A stretch of DNA of 64,000 nucleotides from Thalassospira australica (GTDB taxonomy: Bacteria > Pseudomonadota > Alphaproteobacteria > Rhodospirillales > Thalassospiraceae), in contig NZ_JRJE01000008.1 in NCBI RefSeq assembly GCF_000763295.1, positions 62,001 through 126,000 of the forward strand, read 5' to 3'. Positions 40,904 through 49,328 of this stretch are shown piece after piece. The notes beneath the pieces were generated by a model, which was not told the origin of the DNA, searched no databases, and was given only the letters and a program-made list of their open reading frames with translations. How positions within the stretch are numbered: position 1 is the first letter of the stretch; every line of letters starts with the position of its first letter. A program made the position numbers and the translations under genes.

Positions 40904-41854
40904 ATGGCCCAAGAACATCAGACCAAAGTCCTCATCATTGGCTCCGGCCCTGCCGGGTATACTGCTGCGATCTATGCTGCGCGTGCCAACCTTGAACCCA
41001 TGATGGTCATGGGGCTGCAGCCGGGTGGTCAGCTTACCATCACGACCGATGTCGAAAACTATCCTGGCTTCGCCGATGTCATTCAGGGTCCGTGGCTGAT
41101 GGATCAGATGAAGGGACAGGCTGAGCATGTCGGCACCAAGATGGTTCATGACCTGATTACCGAAGTCGATTTCTCCAAGCGCCCGTTCGTCTGCAAGGGC
41201 GACTCCGGCGACACCTATATCGCCGAAACCGTGATCATCTCGACCGGCGCACAGGCCCGCTGGCTTGGCCTTCCGGGCGAAGAAAAATTCAATGGTCGCG
41301 GCGTTTCGGCCTGTGCGACCTGTGATGGTTTCTTCTATCGCAACAAACCGGTCACGGTTGTTGGCGGCGGCAATACCGCCGTTGAAGAAGCCCTGTATCT
41401 TGCCGGGATCTGCTCCAAAGTCACCCTGATCCACCGCCGCGACGAACTTCGCGCGGAAAAGATGCTTCAGGATCGCCTGCTCAAGCACGAAAAAATCGAC
41501 GTGGTCTGGGACAGTGTCGTGGATGACATTCTGGGCGGTGACGGCCCAATGGACGGCGTTGAAGCCGTGCGTGTGCGCAATGTCAAAACAGACGAAGTCA
41601 CCGACATCCCGGCAGACGGCTTCTTTGTGGCCATTGGTCATGACCCGGCAACCGCCGTGTTCAAGGGTCAGGTCAACATGGATGACGAGAACTATATCCT
41701 CGTCAAACCGGGCAGCACCGTCACCAATGTTGAAGGCGTATTTGCCGCCGGTGATGTTACCGACAAAATCTATCGTCAGGCTGTTACGGCGGCAGGCATG
41801 GGCTGCATGGCCGCCCTTGAAGCCGAAAAGTTCATTGCCGAACACGAAGGCTGA
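40904..41854 (+). CDS. trxB: Thioredoxin reductase
   Basis: 316 residues from ATG 40904. FAD motif IIGSGPAGYTAAIYAARA at the start, the redox-active CATC at residues 137-140, an NADPH-binding VVGGGNTAVEEALYLA and the C-terminal GVFAAGDVTD FAD motif. It reduces thioredoxin with NADPH in the cytoplasm. A terminator at 41892 separates it from the LysR gene, although the trxB-LysR order is conserved in relatives. Confidence 0.96.
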   Translation: MAQEHQTKVLIIGSGPAGYTAAIYAARANLEPMMVMGLQPGGQLTITTDVENYPGFADVIQGPWLMDQMKGQAEHVGTKMVHDLITEVDFSKRPFVCKGDSGDTYIAETVIISTGAQARWLGLPGEEKFNGRGVSACATCDGFFYRNKPVTVVGGGNTAVEEALYLAGICSKVTLIHRRDELRAEKMLQDRLLKHEKIDVVWDSVVDDILGGDGPMDGVEAVRVRNVKTDEVTDIPADGFFVAIGHDPATAVFKGQVNMDDENYILVKPGSTVTNVEGVFAAGDVTDKIYRQAVTAAGMGCMAALEAEKFIAEHEG

Positions 41855-41891
41855 TCCTTTGGCGCCGACCGGCCCAAACACACCAAACATC

Positions 41892-41923
41892 AAAGGGGAT
41901 GCGTTTTGCATCCCCTTTTTTTA
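41892..41923 (+). terminator. Intrinsic terminator of trxB
   Basis: AAAGGGGATGC and GCATCCCCTTT form an 11-bp stem with a TTTT-type loop, then a T-run. Confidence 0.92.
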
Positions 41924-42176
41924 ATGATAGCAAACTGCCCGAACACCCGCGCTTGACCGGGATTGGGCGAAAAATCACGGCGCGCGATCTTCCTTTCTGA
42001 GAAATGTCTTCTTGCAGAAAATACTATAGGCCTCATATTGATTGAATAATCATGTACTTGGTCAATAGCTGTGACGCACTTAATAGTGTTGAAACCAAAT
42101 TGACCATAAAAGAAGAGAACACTTATCAGGGGTCTGGCGCATCGACCGTGCGCTGGTGACATCTAGGAGCAGGTCT

Positions 42177-43103
42177 ATGGACTGGGACAAGCTGCGTGTC
42201 TTTCACGCTGTTGCCGAAGCCGGGAGCTTCACACACGCAGGGGAAAACCTCAATCTGAGCCAATCAGCCGTAAGCCGGCAGATCAGCGCGCTGGAAGAAA
42301 GCGTGAAGGTCCCGCTCTTCCACCGGCATGCGCGTGGCCTGATCCTGACAGAACAGGGTGAACTCCTATATCGCACCGCGCACGATGTCTTTGCCAAGCT
42401 TTCCATGGCCGAGGCCCGCATTCGCGAATCAAAGGAACGCCCAAGTGGTCCGCTCAAGGTTACAACTACGGTTGCCTTTGGCTCCACCTGGTTGACCCCG
42501 CGCATCAACGAGTTCCTGGAACGCTATCCGGAAATTGAACTGTCTCTGGTGCTGAACGACGAGGAACTCGATCTTGCCATGCGTGAGGCCGATGTTGCCA
42601 TCCGTATGCAGCCACCTCGTCAGGCCGATCTTGTGCAGCGACAGCTGATGACGCTGCGCTATCATGTGTTTGCATCGCCCGAATACATCAAACAGTACGG
42701 CATGCCCAAAACACCCGAAGAACTCAAAGATCACCGTTTGATCATCTATGGCGCGGACGCCCGCCCGCCTGTGTCAAATGTCAACTGGATGATGGCCACC
42801 GCCCAGCAGTTCAAGCCGGACATGCGTCCGATTCTGAAGCTGAACAATATTTACGGCATATTCCGTGCGACCGAGTCCGGCTTGGGAATCTCGGCTTTGC
42901 CAGATTACCTGCTGCCGTCCAACAGCAACCTTGTGCGTATTCTGCCAGAACTCGAAGGGCCAAGCTTTGACGCCTATTTCGTTTATCCTGAAGAATTGCG
43001 TCATTCCAAACGAATCGCTGTTTTCCGCGACTTCCTGATCGAGGAAATCTCAAAAGTCAGGGCAAAGGCCGCCGCAGCCGCCAGCGCCGCAGCAGACAAA
43101 TAG
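42177..43103 (+). CDS. LysR-family regulator, LsrB/VtlR-like by position
   Basis: 308 residues from the ATG at 42177 (AGGAG eight bases upstream). LysR helix-turn-helix MDWDKLRVFHAVAEAGSFTHAGENLNLSQSAVSRQIS split across the first 40 residues, then an effector domain with EEVRVRMQPPRQADLVQ-type loop and GIFRATESGLGISALPDYLL. The C-terminus is an Ala/Lys tail. Placement after trxB and lrp matches LsrB of rhizobia and VtlR of Brucella, which are LysR proteins tied to AbcR small RNAs. The tandem RNAs 0.5 kb downstream strengthen that link. Orthology is inferred, not proven. Confidence 0.85.
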   Translation: MDWDKLRVFHAVAEAGSFTHAGENLNLSQSAVSRQISALEESVKVPLFHRHARGLILTEQGELLYRTAHDVFAKLSMAEARIRESKERPSGPLKVTTTVAFGSTWLTPRINEFLERYPEIELSLVLNDEELDLAMREADVAIRMQPPRQADLVQRQLMTLRYHVFASPEYIKQYGMPKTPEELKDHRLIIYGADARPPVSNVNWMMATAQQFKPDMRPILKLNNIYGIFRATESGLGISALPDYLLPSNSNLVRILPELEGPSFDAYFVYPEELRHSKRIAVFRDFLIEEISKVRAKAAAAASAAADK

Positions 43104-43119
43104 AAGCTTCACAGGCTTG

Positions 43120-43338
43120 CTAGGCTCAGGACCTATTAATTTGGTTTGAATGGTTCACCGGGTTTTTGCGACAAAGTAGCCCGTGCAAACCCGGTGAATC
43201 CGAAGGACAGACGTTATGTTTGCAAACTCTGGCGTCAGATCCCTTGGCCGGGATACCAGCCCGCCCGGCAGGTCTTTCCTTGGACTTCACAAATATAACG
43301 TCTGCCATTCCAATCAAATTAATAGGTCCTGAGCCTAG
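43120..43338. mobile_element. MITE-like palindromic element, copy 1
   Basis: 219 bp bounded by a perfect 24-bp inverted repeat (43120-43143 and 43315-43338, beginning CTAGGCTCAGGACC). Inside, 15-nt arms at 43208-43222 and 43290-43304 pair again. A second 12-bp hairpin (TTCACCGGGTTT, 43154-43198) is present only in this copy. The central block with TTGGCCGGGATACC and GCCCGCCCGGC is shared with the copy at 56063. No reading frame is convincing. CTAG at both ends recalls IS5-type targets. It interrupts the region after the LysR gene. Confidence 0.75.
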
Positions 43339-43380
43339 ATACACCAACAGCCCGGTTTTTTTTCCGGGCTGTTGGTGTAT
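43339..43380. repeat. Palindrome with eight-T loop
   Basis: ATACACCAACAGCCCGG and CCGGGCTGTTGGTGTAT form a perfect 17-bp stem around TTTTTTTT, directly abutting the MITE-like element. There is no T-run after the stem, so it is not an ordinary terminator. It may be a LysR-gene terminator rearranged by the neighbouring insertion. Confidence 0.6.
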
Positions 43381-43649
43381 CTGGTAGCTGCATAATAAAG
43401 GCGCCCGAATCAATCTTCTTGTGCCGCGCCACTCTCCTGAACACGCCATGACGGCGTCGTTACGCCTCGCTTAAACAGGCATCTCACCTGTTCTAATTCA
43501 ATCATTGCGCCGCAACATCTTCAAATTACTGACATTTTGTTGTCATGCGTATAGCGCATGGTTGATTTGCCAATTTTCAATTTTTAATCCACCAAAGCCC
43601 TACTTATATTTGCATCATAAGTTGTGAGCGGCCGCAAAAAGCGAGATCG

Positions 43650-43795
43650 CATCAACTGTCCCTGAAGATCGTATGATCCGTCCGCCGAAACGAAATTCGG
43701 CACGGGAGTCTCCCCTAGACTCCCTACGTCTCCCAGACGTAAAGCCTCCCTGTTGATCTTGCCGGTAGCACCCCCCTGCTACCGGCATTTTTTTT
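43650..43795 (+). ncRNA. Predicted small RNA 1, AbcR (alpha-r15)-like; boundaries approximate
   Basis: No reading frame. Successive hairpins: GCCGAA/TTCGGC (43684-43701), GGGAGTCT-CCCCT-AGACTCCC (43704-43724), TACGTCT-CCC-AGACGTA (43725-43741), the single-stranded AAGCCTCCCTG, then the intrinsic terminator GCCGGTAGC/GCTACCGGC with eight T ending at 43795. CUCCC exposed in loops can pair with Shine-Dalgarno sequences. The 3' half is nearly identical to RNA 2 downstream. A tandem pair near a trxB-linked LysR gene resembles the AbcR1/AbcR2 organisation that represses ABC-transporter mRNAs. The 5' end is not defined; the upstream 43381-43640 is AT-rich with no gene. Confidence 0.7.
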
Positions 43796-43984
43796 GCTCC
43801 CGCACAATAGGTTTGACATCAATATGCAACCTTCATCGGATATTAGATCCCCTTTATGTAAATTTATTATTTATTTTCAATAATTTAGATAGATACATAA
43901 GGCTTTTCTATATTTATGCAGAAAATGCATGGCTGAAAAAGCAATTTGGCAGTGGTCATTATCGTCAAAAACGCTATCTTCCTT

Positions 43985-44163
43985 CTCGAACCGCAGCGGT
44001 ACACACCGCACCGCGGTAACGAGTTTTCTCCCTGACCGAATTTTTCGGTCTTAGCCGGACGCCTAGTCCGGCTTACCCAGGGCCCTGAGAAGGGTCCTAC
44101 GTCTCCCAGACGTGAAGCCTCCCTGATAAACTTGCCGGGCATTCGTTGCCCGGCTTTTTTTTG
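43985..44163 (+). ncRNA. Predicted small RNA 2, tandem paralogue of RNA 1; boundaries approximate
   Basis: Hairpins GACCGAA/TTCGGTC, GCCGGAC/GTCCGGC and GGGCCCT/AGGGTCC lead into ACGTCT-CCC-AGACGT and GAAGCCTCCCTGATAAACTTG, matching RNA 1 over about 40 nt, then the terminator GCCGGGCA-ATTCGT-TGCCCGGC-type stem (from 44134) with eight T. The 43796-43980 spacer is AT-rich and contains TTGACA at 43813, giving room for an independent promoter. Divergent 5' halves with a conserved seed and terminator are what paralogous regulatory RNAs look like. Confidence 0.7.
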
Positions 44164-44342
44164 CTTTTTTCATATGCCCGCCTACCAGGCCAAAAGCACG
44201 CAAATTGCACGCAGCCGTGATCACGCGTCACCGCATCTCGACTTGGCAACAGGCCGGGAAGATTACACTATGGTGATGACGATACTGTCTGGGCACAGGA
44301 CCATACCTTCAAAGCCATCAGCATGAATGGAACCACGGCACC

Positions 44343-45710
44343 ATGAAAAGCACGCTTAGTGCCTTCCTGTTTGGCAAAGACGCCGACAATCATTTGCCAG
44401 AACGCGTCCAAAGCGCCATCGAAAAGCAGCAATATGAAAGCGAAAAGCTGATCGGCTGGGTTCAGCTTCTTCTGGTGACAATCTTTGCAACGCTTTATGC
44501 CATCTCGCCAAGCACATCGATGTCAGATGGTTTCCATCCTGTGCCCTGGGCGCTGGGGTTGTATTATCTGTTCACGCTCAAACGTCTTGCTCTGGCCTAT
44601 CGCAACGCGCTCAGCAGTTGGTTCCTGACCCTGTCAGTCATTGCCGATATTGGTCTGTTGATGGTCCTGATCTGGAGCTTCCACATCCAGTACATGCAGC
44701 CCGCAAGTTTCTATCTCAAGGCGCCGACGGTCCTTTACGTCTTTATCTTCATCTCCCTGCGCAGCCTGCGCTTTGATCCACGTTATATTCTGATCGCCGG
44801 GGGCACCGCCGCCGCGGGTTGGATCGTCCTGACCGGCTATGTCATCTGGAACGAGGGCGGCACAGACATGATCACCCGTGATTATGTGACCTATATGACC
44901 TCAAACGCCCTTTTGATCGGGGCCGAAATCGATAAAATCATCGCCATTGTGCTGGTTACCGCCGTCCTTGCCATCGGGGTGATGCGCGCCAAGCGCTCCT
45001 TTATCCGGGCTGTTACCGATGAAATTGCCGCGCGCGATCTGTCACGCTTTGTTTCGCCTGAAATCGCCGACCGCATCACCCATGCCGATCAACAGATCAA
45101 ACCGGGCGAAGGGGAAGCCGTCAAAGCCACCGTGATGTTTACCGACATCGAAGGTTTTTCCTCCATTTCCGAAAAACTGGCACCAAAAGAACTCGCAACG
45201 ATGCTCAACGAGTATTTCACTGAAACCAGTGCCGTGATTTCCCGCTATGGCGGGGTTATCACCCAGTTCGAGGGTGATGCCATGCTGATCACCTTCAATG
45301 CGGTTACGCCGGACCCGGATCACGCGCTCAATGCTGTGCGGACAGCCCTTACCATTCAGGAAATCTCGCAAAGGAGGATTTACAGTTTTGGCGACAAGCT
45401 CAAAACCCGGTGCGGGCTTAATACAGGTGAAATTGTCATTGGCGCAATTGGCTCTGAAAGCCGCCTGACCTTTACGGTGCATGGCGATAACGTCAATATC
45501 GCCTCGCGTCTGGAAACGCTGAACAAGGAATTTGGCACCTACATCCTTGCGACCGAGGACACCGTCGCAGCCTGCGGCAATCATGACGATATCCCCCAAT
45601 GGACCTCGCGCAAGGACGTCACCGTCCGTGGCCGCGAACAACCAACCCGTATTTTCAGCATCACCCCAACGAAAACCACCCTGCCGAGAACCGGGTCTGC
45701 GGCGCAGTAG
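44343..45710 (+). CDS. Membrane-bound class III adenylate/guanylate cyclase
   Basis: 455 residues. Six hydrophobic helices between about residues 38 and 220 form an N-terminal membrane sensor. The C-terminal catalytic domain (about 255-440) has VMFTDIEGFSSISEKL with the first metal Asp, FEGDAMLITF with the second, and VNIASRLETLNKEFG supplying the transition-state Asn and Arg. It should make cAMP (or cGMP) at the inner membrane. The gene is flanked by two pairs of predicted small RNAs. No strong ribosome site precedes the ATG at 44343. Confidence 0.9.
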   Translation: MKSTLSAFLFGKDADNHLPERVQSAIEKQQYESEKLIGWVQLLLVTIFATLYAISPSTSMSDGFHPVPWALGLYYLFTLKRLALAYRNALSSWFLTLSVIADIGLLMVLIWSFHIQYMQPASFYLKAPTVLYVFIFISLRSLRFDPRYILIAGGTAAAGWIVLTGYVIWNEGGTDMITRDYVTYMTSNALLIGAEIDKIIAIVLVTAVLAIGVMRAKRSFIRAVTDEIAARDLSRFVSPEIADRITHADQQIKPGEGEAVKATVMFTDIEGFSSISEKLAPKELATMLNEYFTETSAVISRYGGVITQFEGDAMLITFNAVTPDPDHALNAVRTALTIQEISQRRIYSFGDKLKTRCGLNTGEIVIGAIGSESRLTFTVHGDNVNIASRLETLNKEFGTYILATEDTVAACGNHDDIPQWTSRKDVTVRGREQPTRIFSITPTKTTLPRTGSAAQ

Positions 45711-45766
45711 GAACTCTCACAAAGCGTGGGCCAATCGGCAAACGTAGTGCTGATAGAAAGCATGCG

Positions 45767-45935
45767 AAAAAATAAAAGCCCGGGGAGCAAGAAGCTCGCC
45801 CGGGCTTTGGGGGACAGATGGTCTTGGGGAGACCAGCCAGATGCGCTGCCTTGCCCGTGGGGTTCAAACGCTTGGGGAGGAAGCGTTCTTTCGGGCCTCG
45901 ATGCGTCGTGAGGGAGTGCACGGCATCGATGTTTT
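45767..45935 (-). ncRNA. Predicted small RNA 4 (minus strand); boundaries approximate
   Basis: Read on the minus strand: a stem CGATGC/GCATCG enclosing a CACUCCCU loop (45899-45928), CGCTT-CCTCCCC-AAGCG (45869-45885), TGGTCT-CCCCA-AGACCA (45819-45835), then a terminator with AAAGCCCGGG/CCCGGGCTTT (45775-45808) followed by TTTTATTTTTT. Three C-rich loops face outward. The 17-nt third hairpin is identical to that of the RNA at 46084. There is no convincing reading frame in 45711-46562 on either strand. Confidence 0.65.
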
Positions 45936-46083
45936 CGCATCCGACAGTTAGGAATATGCCCTTGAAATACGGCTCAAAAATCGGTGTTTGATGACCATTT
46001 TCGGGCAGATTGCGGCAATAAAGGCAACATGCATTAAGGCATAGGGCATATAATGCGGCGCTGTACTGCGCCGAAAACCGGGC

Positions 46084-46240
46084 AAAAAAAAGGGGCGGGA
46101 TAAACCCGCCCCAGATATTCGGGGTCATTCATGGTCTTGGGGAGACCACGTCAGCCGGGGCATTTCAGGTGGGGGAACAACCTGAAAACACTCGGATCAA
46201 CATCGTGAGGGGGGACAAAGATTGTTGACCACGTCCTCGA
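46084..46240 (-). ncRNA. Predicted small RNA 3 (minus strand), tandem paralogue of RNA 4; boundaries approximate
   Basis: On the minus strand: CGTG/CACG enclosing a GUCCCCCCU loop (46204-46233), TTTCAGGT-TGTTCCCCC-ACCTGAAA (46163-46187), TGGTCT-CCCCA-AGACCA (46132-46148), then the terminator GGGGCGGG-TTTAT-CCCGCCCC (46092-46112) with eight T. The order of three C-loop hairpins plus terminator matches RNA 4, so the two are probably duplicates. Beyond about 46250 the sequence to 46562 shows nothing I can name; promoters for both directions are expected there. Confidence 0.65.
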
Positions 46241-46562
46241 CTGACAGGTGTGAATGTGCCTTTGAATCAAGGCGGGAAAACAGGTCACATAGGGCCATTT
46301 CGGGGCGAATTGTGTTTCAATAAAGGCAGATCGCATCCAATCCCTTGATTTCATTAACCCCGATCATGATCTAATCAAGGGTGCATCGGCAATCGGGCAG
46401 GTCTGATCTAGCACCCTGTCGGAAAACAATCTGAACACAGGCTGACGCACACCATATGACGACGACCCCGCCGATATCTTGGGGGATATCCCGTACGTCC
46501 GGGGGTTTTGTTTGTGCCGACCGATGGCTGGGGGATCGGTCTTGCTCGTCAAGGAGATGCCA

Positions 46563-48626
46563 ATGCCCACAAGTGCGCGCGCGACATCAACACCCACAAC
46601 GTCACACTCACCTCGGGTTGCCGCCCTGATTGGCCCGTATTCCAGCGGCAAAACATCCCTGCTTGAAAGCCTGCTTCTGGCAACAGGTGGCCTTCACCGC
46701 AAGGGATCTGTGCGTGATCATAATACGGTTGGGGATGCCAGTGCAGAATCCCGATCGCGGAACATGAGCACCGAACTCACCTGTGCGCGAACAACCTATC
46801 TCGGCGAAGAATGGCATTTCATTGATTGTCCGGGATCTGTCGATTTTGCCCAGGATGCCCGCGAAGCAGCAATGGTCTGTGACGTTGCAATCGTCGTTGT
46901 CGACCCGGACCCAAGCCGGGTGATGACTGTGGCACCGATCCTTAAGTTTCTTGATCGCAACCGCGTTCCCCACCTGATTTTCATTAACAAGACCGACCAT
47001 GCCAGTGTGCGTTTACGCATCTGTCTTGATGCGTTGCAGGCCATTTCCGAACGCCCGCTTGTGATGCGGGAAATTCCCATTCGGGCTTCCAAAGACACAG
47101 AAGAGCACATCACGGGCTTTGTCGATATCGTGTCCGAACGCGCCTATGCCTATCTCGAAGGACAGCCATCCCAACTCACCGCCTTGCCATCCAGCGCCAA
47201 AAACCGTGAGGCCGAGGCACGCGAAGGGTTGCTTGAAACACTGGCCGACTTTGATGACGCCCTGCTTGAACAGATCCTTGAAGATCAGGAACCGGCCGCC
47301 GAAACCATCTATGCCAACCTTGAACGGGATCTGGCCCGGGATCTGATTGTGCCGGTCTTTTTCGGATCGGCTGAACATGACCATGGCATTATCCGTTTGC
47401 TTAAGGCCCTGCGCCACGAAGCCCCGTCGTCAGACGTTTGTGCTCACCGACTGGGCATTGATCCCACCCCGGATCAAAACATCGTACAGGTTTTCAAAAC
47501 CGTTCATCTTTCCCATGCCGGGCGGTTTTGCTTTGCCCGCATTTTGTCTGGCAGCCTTTCCAATGGTGATACACTGGGCGCGGACAAGGTATCGGGGCTT
47601 TGCACGGTGTTTAGCGAAAAGCATGAAAAGCTTGATCACGGCACAACCGGGTCGATTGTTGGCCTGCCCCGGATGGAACATTTACGCACGGGCAGCCTTG
47701 TTAGTCCGGATGGGCTGCACGACAGTCTCTGGCCCGATCCCCTGCCCCCGCTGTATGAAATCGGGCTAGAGGTCACAAAACCCGGCGATGACGTCAAACT
47801 GACCGAAGCACTCCGTCATATCTGTGAACAGGACCGTTCTCTTGGCTTTGGTCACCATCCCGGCACCGGTCAACTGCTGCTGTCTGGTCAGGGCGACATT
47901 CATCTCCAATCGGCTTTGGCCCATTTGGCGACCCATTATCATCTTGAAATCACAAGCGTGCCGGTTTTGACCGGCTATCAGGAAACCGTCCGCAAACCGG
48001 CCACCGCACGGGGACGTTACAAAAAGCAGACCGGCGGGCATGGGCAATTTGGCGATGCCGAAATTGAAATTCGCCCGCTTGGACGTGGTGACGGATTTGA
48101 ATTCAGCGAACATATTGTCGGCGGGGCCATTCCCCGGCAATATATCCCTGCCGTTGAAAAGGGTGTGCGTGATGGCCTGCGGTCCGGGCCGCTTGGCTTT
48201 CCGGTAATGGATATTGCTGTCAAACTGGTGGATGGATCATTCCATACAGTGGACAGTTCTGATCAGGCCTTCCAAATGGCCGGACGTATTGCAATTGGCG
48301 AGGCGCTTAAAAACGCAGGTCCGACCCTGTTGGAACCCATCGACATTTGCAAGGTCTCCGTTCCATCGGACTTTACGTCAAAGGCACAACGTTTGGTCAG
48401 TGCGCGCCGGGGGCAAATCCTTGGCTTCAATGCCAAGGACGGCTGGCAAGGCTGGGACGAGATCGAGGTGCAAATTCCCACATCGGAAACCGTTGATATC
48501 GTGACCGAGCTGCGCTCTTTGTCGCAGGGCACCGGCTTTTTCACCCGCCATTATTCCCACATGCAGGAACTTGCGGGGAAACATGCCGACGCAGTTGTTA
48601 ACCAACATCGCGCATCCGGGAAATAA
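46563..48626 (+). CDS. Elongation factor G-like GTPase (EF-G2)
   Basis: 687 residues from the ATG at 46563, six bases after AAGGAG. G1 is ALIGPYSSGKTSLLES (non-canonical but with GKT), G3 is FIDCPGSVDF, G4 is FINKTD. Domains II to V of EF-G follow, including YQETVRKPATARGRYKKQTGGHGQFG and SFHTVDSSDQAFQMAG. This is the EF-G2 paralogue rather than the translocase FusA, and no ribosomal-protein genes are near. Its role may be in stress translation or ribosome recycling, which is not settled for the family. Confidence 0.88.
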   Translation: MPTSARATSTPTTSHSPRVAALIGPYSSGKTSLLESLLLATGGLHRKGSVRDHNTVGDASAESRSRNMSTELTCARTTYLGEEWHFIDCPGSVDFAQDAREAAMVCDVAIVVVDPDPSRVMTVAPILKFLDRNRVPHLIFINKTDHASVRLRICLDALQAISERPLVMREIPIRASKDTEEHITGFVDIVSERAYAYLEGQPSQLTALPSSAKNREAEAREGLLETLADFDDALLEQILEDQEPAAETIYANLERDLARDLIVPVFFGSAEHDHGIIRLLKALRHEAPSSDVCAHRLGIDPTPDQNIVQVFKTVHLSHAGRFCFARILSGSLSNGDTLGADKVSGLCTVFSEKHEKLDHGTTGSIVGLPRMEHLRTGSLVSPDGLHDSLWPDPLPPLYEIGLEVTKPGDDVKLTEALRHICEQDRSLGFGHHPGTGQLLLSGQGDIHLQSALAHLATHYHLEITSVPVLTGYQETVRKPATARGRYKKQTGGHGQFGDAEIEIRPLGRGDGFEFSEHIVGGAIPRQYIPAVEKGVRDGLRSGPLGFPVMDIAVKLVDGSFHTVDSSDQAFQMAGRIAIGEALKNAGPTLLEPIDICKVSVPSDFTSKAQRLVSARRGQILGFNAKDGWQGWDEIEVQIPTSETVDIVTELRSLSQGTGFFTRHYSHMQELAGKHADAVVNQHRASGK

Positions 48627-48657
48627 GCTGTTTTTCAGCCCCGCAATAACCACATTT

Positions 48658-48684
48658 TTTGTAATAGAATTGATCTATTACAAA
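48658..48684. promoter_or_regulatory. OxyR-type palindrome upstream of dps
   Basis: TTTGTAATAGA and TCTATTACAAA are perfect 11-bp arms around ATTGA. The centre reads ATAG-N7-CTAT, the OxyR half-site spacing. It lies 98 bp before the dps ATG. An OxyR gene is in this window at 59990, and dps is a known OxyR target in other proteobacteria. Confidence 0.65.
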
Positions 48685-48781
48685 TCATTGAATCATTGAT
48701 TGGCCTATCTTTCCGCCATGAGAGATACTCTGTCCAAAGAGAGAGCAACTGGGGGTCCCCACCCCGCGAAAGGAGATAAAC

Positions 48782-49252
48782 ATGCAGATCGATATCGGTA
48801 TTAATGAATCCAACCGCACGCAAATCGCCGACGGCCTTGGCCGCGTTCTGGCTGATTCCTATGCGCTGTATCTGAAAACCCATAACTTCCACTGGAACGT
48901 GACGGGTCCGATGTTCCAGACCCTGCACACCATGTTCGAAGAACAGTATACCGAACTGGCCACTGCCGTTGACGAGATTGCTGAACGTATTCGTTCGCTC
49001 GGTGCCTATGCCCCGGCCAGCTTCTCGGCCTATGCCGAACTGACCTCGATCGAGGAAGAAAAAGGTGTTCCGGCCGCCAAGGACATGATCGGCCAGCTGG
49101 TCGAAGGCCACGAAACCCTGATCAAAACCGCGCGTTCGCTTTATCCGATTTGTGATAGCTCCGACGATGATGCCACCGCAGACCTTCTGACCGCCCGTAT
49201 TCAGGTTCACGAAAAAACCGCATGGATGCTGCGTTCCCTGCTGGAAGGCTGA
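48782..49252 (+). CDS. dps: Dps-family DNA-binding ferritin
   Basis: 156 residues. [25 protein letters not shown] carries the His, Asp/Glu ferroxidase ligands shared between subunits of the dodecamer, followed by [15 protein letters not shown]. It oxidises ferrous iron with peroxide and shields DNA. The N-terminus lacks a long Lys-rich tail, so DNA binding may be weak. AAAGGAG precedes the ATG, and an OxyR-like palindrome lies upstream. Confidence 0.95.
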   Translation: MQIDIGINESNRTQIADGLGRVLADSYALYLKTHNFHWNVTGPMFQTLHTMFEEQYTELATAVDEIAERIRSLGAYAPASFSAYAELTSIEEEKGVPAAKDMIGQLVEGHETLIKTARSLYPICDSSDDDATADLLTARIQVHEKTAWMLRSLLEG

Positions 49253-49274
49253 TCTCGGCCAAACAGTTGAAAAC

Positions 49275-49308
49275 AAAAAACGGCCCAGATATTTCCGGGC
49301 CGTTTTTT
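49275..49308. terminator. Bidirectional terminator between dps and the amidase gene
   Basis: AAAACGGCCC and GGGCCGTTTT pair around an AT-rich loop, with A-run before and T-run after, so it can serve both convergent genes. Confidence 0.88.
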
Positions 49309-49328
49309 ATAGATCACCTCAAACAGGC

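Noticed and set aside
43126-43449. 107-codon minus-strand open frame over the MITE-like element
   Set aside because: It is generated by the palindromic element; the translation shows no family resemblance.
43813-43846. Sigma-70 promoter for small RNA 2 from TTGACA at 43813
   Set aside because: The nearest -10-like TATTAG is about 22 bp away, too far for a standard promoter; noted only as AT-rich upstream sequence.
45581-46128. Minus-strand open frames in the small-RNA 3/4 region
   Set aside because: They run straight through the terminators and the repeated C-loop hairpins and have no ribosome site. The RNA interpretation explains the repeats better.
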